Positions 21,135 through 24,683 of a stretch of 24,683 nucleotides of DNA are shown one piece after another; positions within the stretch are counted from its first letter, which is position 1; each line of letters starts with the position of its first letter. Made by a program: the position numbers and the translations under genes. The DNA is taken from positions 25,616 through 50,298 of the forward strand of contig DPJB01000019.1 in NCBI GenBank assembly GCA_003543245.1, written 5' to 3'. The notes under the pieces are model-generated. The model was given only the letters and a program-made list of their open reading frames with translations. It had not been told where the DNA came from and made no database searches. Source of the stretch: Moraxellaceae bacterium. GTDB taxonomy: Bacteria > Pseudomonadota > Gammaproteobacteria > Pseudomonadales > Moraxellaceae.

Positions 21135-22451
21135 TTGAATAATTCTGCTTTGGGGCATTTGCCCCCGCCCTCGCTTGAGCGCAGCCGCCGGCTTGCCATG
21201 ATTGCGCTGGTCAGCGCTGCCGTGCTGTGGGTGGTGTTTCTGGTCATGGCACGCCTGCTGCCGGAATACGCATGGCTGATCGAGATTCTGGCACTGGGGG
21301 CCGAGGCCGGTGTAGTGGGTGGGCTGGCAGACTGGTATGCCGTCACAGTGCTGTTTCGTAATCCGTTTGGCCGCTTGCCATTACCTGCCCTGCTGCAGCA
21401 ACACACAGAAATCATTCCGCGCAACAAGGCGCGCATTGCCCAGTCCATGGGCCGCTTTGTGCAGGAAAACTTTCTGGCGCCACCGATTGTGCGCAAGTCA
21501 ATTCAGGAAACCGATGCCAGCCTGAAGATCGGTCTCTGGCTGGCGCAGGAGGAGAATGCCGGGCAGATAGCTGCTTTCATGCAACGGGTTGGCCCGCGTC
21601 TGCTGCAGGTCTTCGAGAGCAAGGAAATCGAGGCCTTCATCCAGCAAAATGCAGTGGAATGGGTCAAGGGCACGTCCATGCACCGCATGGCGAGCGAAAT
21701 GCTGCGTGCCGTACTGGAAAATGATTTTCATCACGAGGCCCTGCAACGCGCACTCGATGCAGCAGATGGCTGGATCAAGGAAAACCCCGAAAAAGCCTAC
21801 GAAGTGGCCCGAAAGGTTTTTGAAGAACTGGGCGTAGGCGGGCTGGCACGCGGTGCCAGCTGGATTGGCATTGATGTACAGCAGAAAGTGATCAATACCT
21901 TCATGAGCAAGGTGGAAAACCTGCTGGAAGACCGCAGCCACCCCTGGCGCGTGGGACTGGAGGATTTTGCGAACGAACTGATGAAATCCCTGCGCAAGAA
22001 AAACTCGCGGGCATCAAAAAAACTTAATGCCACCAAGAATGCACTGGCTGACAGCGTATCTGTCGTCAGCTTTGTAACCGGCACCATCACCATTCTGCGC
22101 GACGCCATCAAGCGCGATCTGGAAAGCGATAACTCGGGGCTGGCCACCAACGCCAAGGAAATCCTGCTGCGTCTGGGTGCTCACCTGCAAACCAACCAGC
22201 GCGTTCGTGATGCCCTTAACAAGGAAATCGAGGACGCCGCCGTGGTGTTTGCCACGGACTATGCCGATGCCATCATTCTGTATGTCAGCCAGCAGATTCA
22301 CGACTGGGACACCAGCGAGATGATTGCCAAGATCGAAACCGAAGTGGGCGGCGATCTTCACATGATCCGGGTAAACGGTGTGGTGGTGGGCTCATTCATC
22401 GGCCTGCTGCTGGGGCTTGGCCGTGCCCTGATCGGACATGTCCCCATGTAG
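21135..22451 (+). CDS. DUF445 (YjiN-family) inner-membrane protein
   Basis: A 438-residue protein of the DUF445 family, function unknown. A membrane helix near residues 20-40 (LAMIALVSAAVLWVVFLVMARLLP) is followed by the family signature ALGAEAGVVGGLADWYAVTVLFRNPFGRLPLP, then IIPRNKARIAQSMGRFVQENFL. A long, mostly helical soluble part comes next (about 100-400), and a C-terminal hydrophobic helix with RVNGVVVGSFIGLLLGLGRALI. This N- and C-terminal anchoring with a helical middle is usual for the family. The start is TTG at 21135, with only AGGT upstream; a later start at the methionine before IALVSAA would shorten it by about 17 residues. It lies 24 bp after the GerW-like gene. Confidence 0.85.
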   Translation: MNNSALGHLPPPSLERSRRLAMIALVSAAVLWVVFLVMARLLPEYAWLIEILALGAEAGVVGGLADWYAVTVLFRNPFGRLPLPALLQQHTEIIPRNKARIAQSMGRFVQENFLAPPIVRKSIQETDASLKIGLWLAQEENAGQIAAFMQRVGPRLLQVFESKEIEAFIQQNAVEWVKGTSMHRMASEMLRAVLENDFHHEALQRALDAADGWIKENPEKAYEVARKVFEELGVGGLARGASWIGIDVQQKVINTFMSKVENLLEDRSHPWRVGLEDFANELMKSLRKKNSRASKKLNATKNALADSVSVVSFVTGTITILRDAIKRDLESDNSGLATNAKEILLRLGAHLQTNQRVRDALNKEIEDAAVVFATDYADAIILYVSQQIHDWDTSEMIAKIETEVGGDLHMIRVNGVVVGSFIGLLLGLGRALIGHVPM

Positions 22452-22571
22452 TGCGGCCTCAGGCCGGCGCAATGTAATCCGGCCGTTGGCCATGACCAGT
22501 ATCAAGGACACAACCGGCTGAATGCACGCCCAATACCGCCTTTCCCTATTATCCGGAGGGGTGGAAAACTC

Positions 22572-23222
22572 ATGGTGCGATCACAGGAAGCCTTCAACTT
22601 CTACTCACATCTGGCCGGCATGGCGGCCGCCGCCGTGGGTACCGTTTTTCTGGTCATGCGTGCGGCTGACTCCACCTCACTGATCATTCCTGCAGTGGTA
22701 TACGGGTTATCCACGATCTTCCTGTTTCTGGCCAGTTCGCTGTACCACGCCTTCAAGCAGCAGGAAAACGAGGTATCGTTCTGGCGGCGCATGGACCGCT
22801 TTGCGATTTTCGTGATGATTGCCGGCTCGTACACACCCGTCTGCTACCTGTTCATGAACGAGCAATGGCGTGTTCCGATGATTGCCATTCAGTGGGGACT
22901 GGTCGGCTTTGGCGTGCTCACACAGGTTTTCTTTCCACGGGCACCGCGAGTCCTGTTTGCCCTGATCTATCTGACCATGGGCTGGCTGCTGGTACTGCCG
23001 ATACAGCAGGTGCTGACCGCCATGACGGTAACGCAGCAAGCACTGCTTTTTTGTGGAGGCGCCGCATTCACTCTGGGCGCGGTGTTTTATGCCGCCAGGA
23101 AGCCGTTGATGTTACCTGGCGTGTTCAGCTTTCATGAGCTGTTTCATGTCATGGTGCTGATTGGTGCCGGTTGCCATTACGCCATGATCTACAATGCTTT
23201 TGCCGCTGCGTCTGCCGCGTAA
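22572..23222 (+). CDS. Hemolysin III/PAQR-family membrane protein
   Basis: A 216-residue protein with seven predicted membrane helices. Family motifs are present: EAFNFYSHLAGM at the start, the Ser and His in SSLYHAFKQQ, the Asp in MDRFAIFVMIAGSYTP, and the two His of FSFHELFHVMVLIGAGCHY. In PAQR proteins the conserved Ser, Asp and three His form a zinc site; all appear here. Bacterial members (YqfA, hemolysin III) are membrane proteins whose enzyme activity is unproven, and true haemolysis is doubtful. The start ATG 22572 has a GGAGG/GGTGG purine run 7-16 bases upstream. Its TAA stop shares one base with the ATG of the following hydrolase gene (TAATG), so the two are coupled. Confidence 0.88.
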   Translation: MVRSQEAFNFYSHLAGMAAAAVGTVFLVMRAADSTSLIIPAVVYGLSTIFLFLASSLYHAFKQQENEVSFWRRMDRFAIFVMIAGSYTPVCYLFMNEQWRVPMIAIQWGLVGFGVLTQVFFPRAPRVLFALIYLTMGWLLVLPIQQVLTAMTVTQQALLFCGGAAFTLGAVFYAARKPLMLPGVFSFHELFHVMVLIGAGCHYAMIYNAFAAASAA

Positions 23223-24111
23223 TGCCGATCATTTACACGACCGAACTGATCAATCGTCTGCTGGCAAAAGAATCCCGCTTTGACCGCGATTATCAGCAAT
23301 ACTTCCTGCCAGAAGACTCCAGGCCCGCCGCCATCGGTAAACCGTTTTTCCTTCCGGGCGGTTCTGCATGTGGCGTGTTGCTGGTTCATGGCCTGATGGC
23401 AGCACCGGAAGAGGTGCGGGAATGGGGCGAGTATCTGCACGCACAGGGCTATACCGTGTATGCCCCTCGCATGGCAGGACATGGCACCTCTGCCATTGAT
23501 CTGGCCAGCCGACGCGCCGAAGACTGGATGACATCGGTTGAGCAGGGCCGGCACATTCTGGAGTGCTGCTGCCGGCACATCGTGATTGCCGGATTCTCTA
23601 CCGGCGGTGCTGTCGCACTGGAGAGCGTTATCCGCCACCCGGAAGCATTTCCGCCGTCATCAGTATCAGCGCCCCGCTCAGGTTCAAGGCATTCACTGCC
23701 CACTTTGCCGAACCGGTTCATTACAGCAACAGGCTGCTGCAACTGCTGGGACTGGGCAAATACCGGAAGACCTTTGTGAGAAACCACGCCGACAATCCGC
23801 ACATCAATTACCTGCGCTGCCCTGTCAGCAGCATTGTGCAGATCAAGCGGCTGATGCGCAGCATACGCAACGGGCTGCCGACCATCAGGATTCCGTCACT
23901 GGTGATGCATGCCGACGGTGACCCCAAGGTGGATGTGCGTGGCGGGCGCGAGATTTATCACCGCCTTGGCGGCATCAACAAGCGTTACCACGAGGTCAGC
24001 TTTCACCATCACGGGATTGTGCGGGGGGAAATAACGCGGGAGGTATTTGCAGAAGCCATGGATTTCCTGGCAACAGTCATGGGGTCATGCAACAGCAGCC
24101 TCACCCGATGA
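23222..24111 (+). pseudogene. Alpha/beta hydrolase (carboxylesterase/monoacylglycerol lipase-like) with a one-base frameshift
   Basis: The frame from ATG 23222 encodes MPIIYTTELINRLLAKES, then the oxyanion-hole region GVLLVHGLMAAPEE (H56) and the nucleophile elbow GFSTGG (S126), but after HPEAF it goes out of register. The continuation AVISISAPLRFKAFTAHFAEP lies in the frame shifted by one base, running to TGA 24111 with the Asp in LVMHADGDPKVD and the catalytic-type His in VSFHHHGIV. The break is at 23651-23652, between TTT (23648) and GCC (23653): one base has been lost from a codon. Joined, it would be about 295 residues with a full Ser-Asp-His triad. Both halves remain clean, so the lesion is recent or a sequencing error. 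It starts within the stop of the PAQR gene. Confidence 0.75.
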
Positions 24112-24113
24112 CG

Positions 24114-24683
24114 TCACACAAGCTCCACCAGCTCCGATGCCCCCAGCAACGAGGCACGCAAAAAGCGTCCGAACTCGTCAGCAGGCAGTGGCCGACTGTA
24201 GATATACCCCTGGATCACGTCACAGCCCAGACTGCGCAACATGTTCACCTGCTCACGGGTTTCGGCGCCCTCGGCCACCACTTCCAGATCAAGACTCTTT
24301 GCCAGCGCTATAATGGCCTGCGTAATCACCTTGTCATCCGCGTTATCAAGATCGTGCACAAAGCTTCGATCAATTTTCAGCACATCTACTGGCAGTGTCT
24401 TCAGATAACTGAGTGATGAATAGCCGGTACCGAAATCGTCAATCGCAATACCAAAGCCCATGGCATCCAGCTCCACCAGTTGCCGGCTGATGCGCTCCGG
24501 ATTATCCATGAGCAGGCTTTCGGTGATCTCCAGCTCAAGCAAGCCGGCCTCCAGTGAGTGACGGATCAGGGCCGCACCAAAATACTCCGGCAAATCGTCA
24601 TTACGGAACTGCATGGTGGACAGGTTAAGCGCGACAGGTACCGGCACCATGCCCTCTGCACGCCAGGCCGACTGCTGCCGTGC
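24114..24683 (-). CDS. EAL-domain cyclic di-GMP phosphodiesterase (C-terminal part, cut by window edge)
   Basis: The last 189 codons of an EAL domain, open to the right edge. Visible motifs in order: VPVALNLSTMQF, LELEITESLLM (metal-binding Glu), FGIAIDDFGTGYSSLSYLKTLPVDVLKIDRSFV (the DDFGTGYSSL loop and catalytic Lys region), LEVVAEGAET (Glu) and GCDVIQGYIYSRPLP. All key residues of an active enzyme that hydrolyses c-di-GMP to pGpG are present in this part; the EAL tripeptide and any GGDEF or PAS domains lie beyond the window. An ATG at 24650 is internal, not the start. It converges on the hydrolase gene with two bases between stops. Confidence 0.9.
   Translation of the reverse strand, partial: ARQQSAWRAEGMVPVPVALNLSTMQFRNDDLPEYFGAALIRHSLEAGLLELEITESLLMDNPERISRQLVELDAMGFGIAIDDFGTGYSSLSYLKTLPVDVLKIDRSFVHDLDNADDKVITQAIIALAKSLDLEVVAEGAETREQVNMLRSLGCDVIQGYIYSRPLPADEFGRFLRASLLGASELVELV

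Overview
The window looks like a chromosomal segment of a GC-rich gammaproteobacterium, most likely in the order Pseudomonadales and perhaps on the Moraxellaceae side. This is judged from gene content and remembered family sequences; no search was run. The main pointers are the comEC-exbB-exbD-msbA order, a DUF2062 protein beside lolC/lolD and a PilZ gene, a class II ribonucleotide reductase split into two genes as in Pseudomonas, and uvrB, an aspartate-type aminotransferase and tRNA-Asn(GTT) lying near one another. There is no phage, transposon, integrase or CRISPR array. Most of the window is housekeeping core with a few accessory or decayed loci.

Layout. Positions 1-4333 (minus strand) hold a cell-envelope and DNA-uptake cluster: comEC, exbB and exbD (overlapping by 4 nt), then msbA, cut by the window edge. 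A plus-strand DUF2062 membrane protein (4396-4971) runs into lolD; a perfect palindrome spans both stop codons. lolC/F and lolD overlap by 8 nt and encode the inner-membrane machine that releases lipoproteins. Divergent from them, on the plus strand, are a PilZ-type protein, an Ala/Pro-rich exported protein and ugpQ. The gap between convergent ugpQ and uvrB (9203-9561) is AT-rich and carries two perfect inverted DnaA boxes and a tandem 11-bp repeat. uvrB (minus) is followed by a minus-strand pair of small exported proteins of unknown function (11739-12500) and a plus-strand metallo-beta-lactamase-fold hydrolase.

Positions 13598-16923 form the class II (adenosylcobalamin-dependent) ribonucleotide reductase unit. 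It has a promoter with two NrdR-like boxes, a leader with a terminator-like hairpin, the catalytic subunit, a separate Cys-rich C-terminal subunit, and a terminator. Next come a PLP aminotransferase with a strong terminator, tRNA-Asn with a stable-RNA type promoter, and an exported phospholipase D/cardiolipin synthase-like enzyme. Positions 20311-20771 contain a decayed AraC-family regulator and a promoter with a TetR-type operator. That promoter faces a short run of genes: a GerW/YtfJ-like protein, a DUF445 membrane protein, a PAQR/hemolysin III protein, and an alpha/beta hydrolase with a one-base frameshift. The window ends inside an EAL-domain c-di-GMP phosphodiesterase (minus).

The points most worth following up are the DnaA-box/AT-rich gap, the nrdJ control region, the operator-controlled GerW-DUF445 unit, the exported small-protein pair, and the apparent single-subunit (LolF-like) lipoprotein exporter. 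I did not find a clear new multi-gene defence or biosynthetic system.
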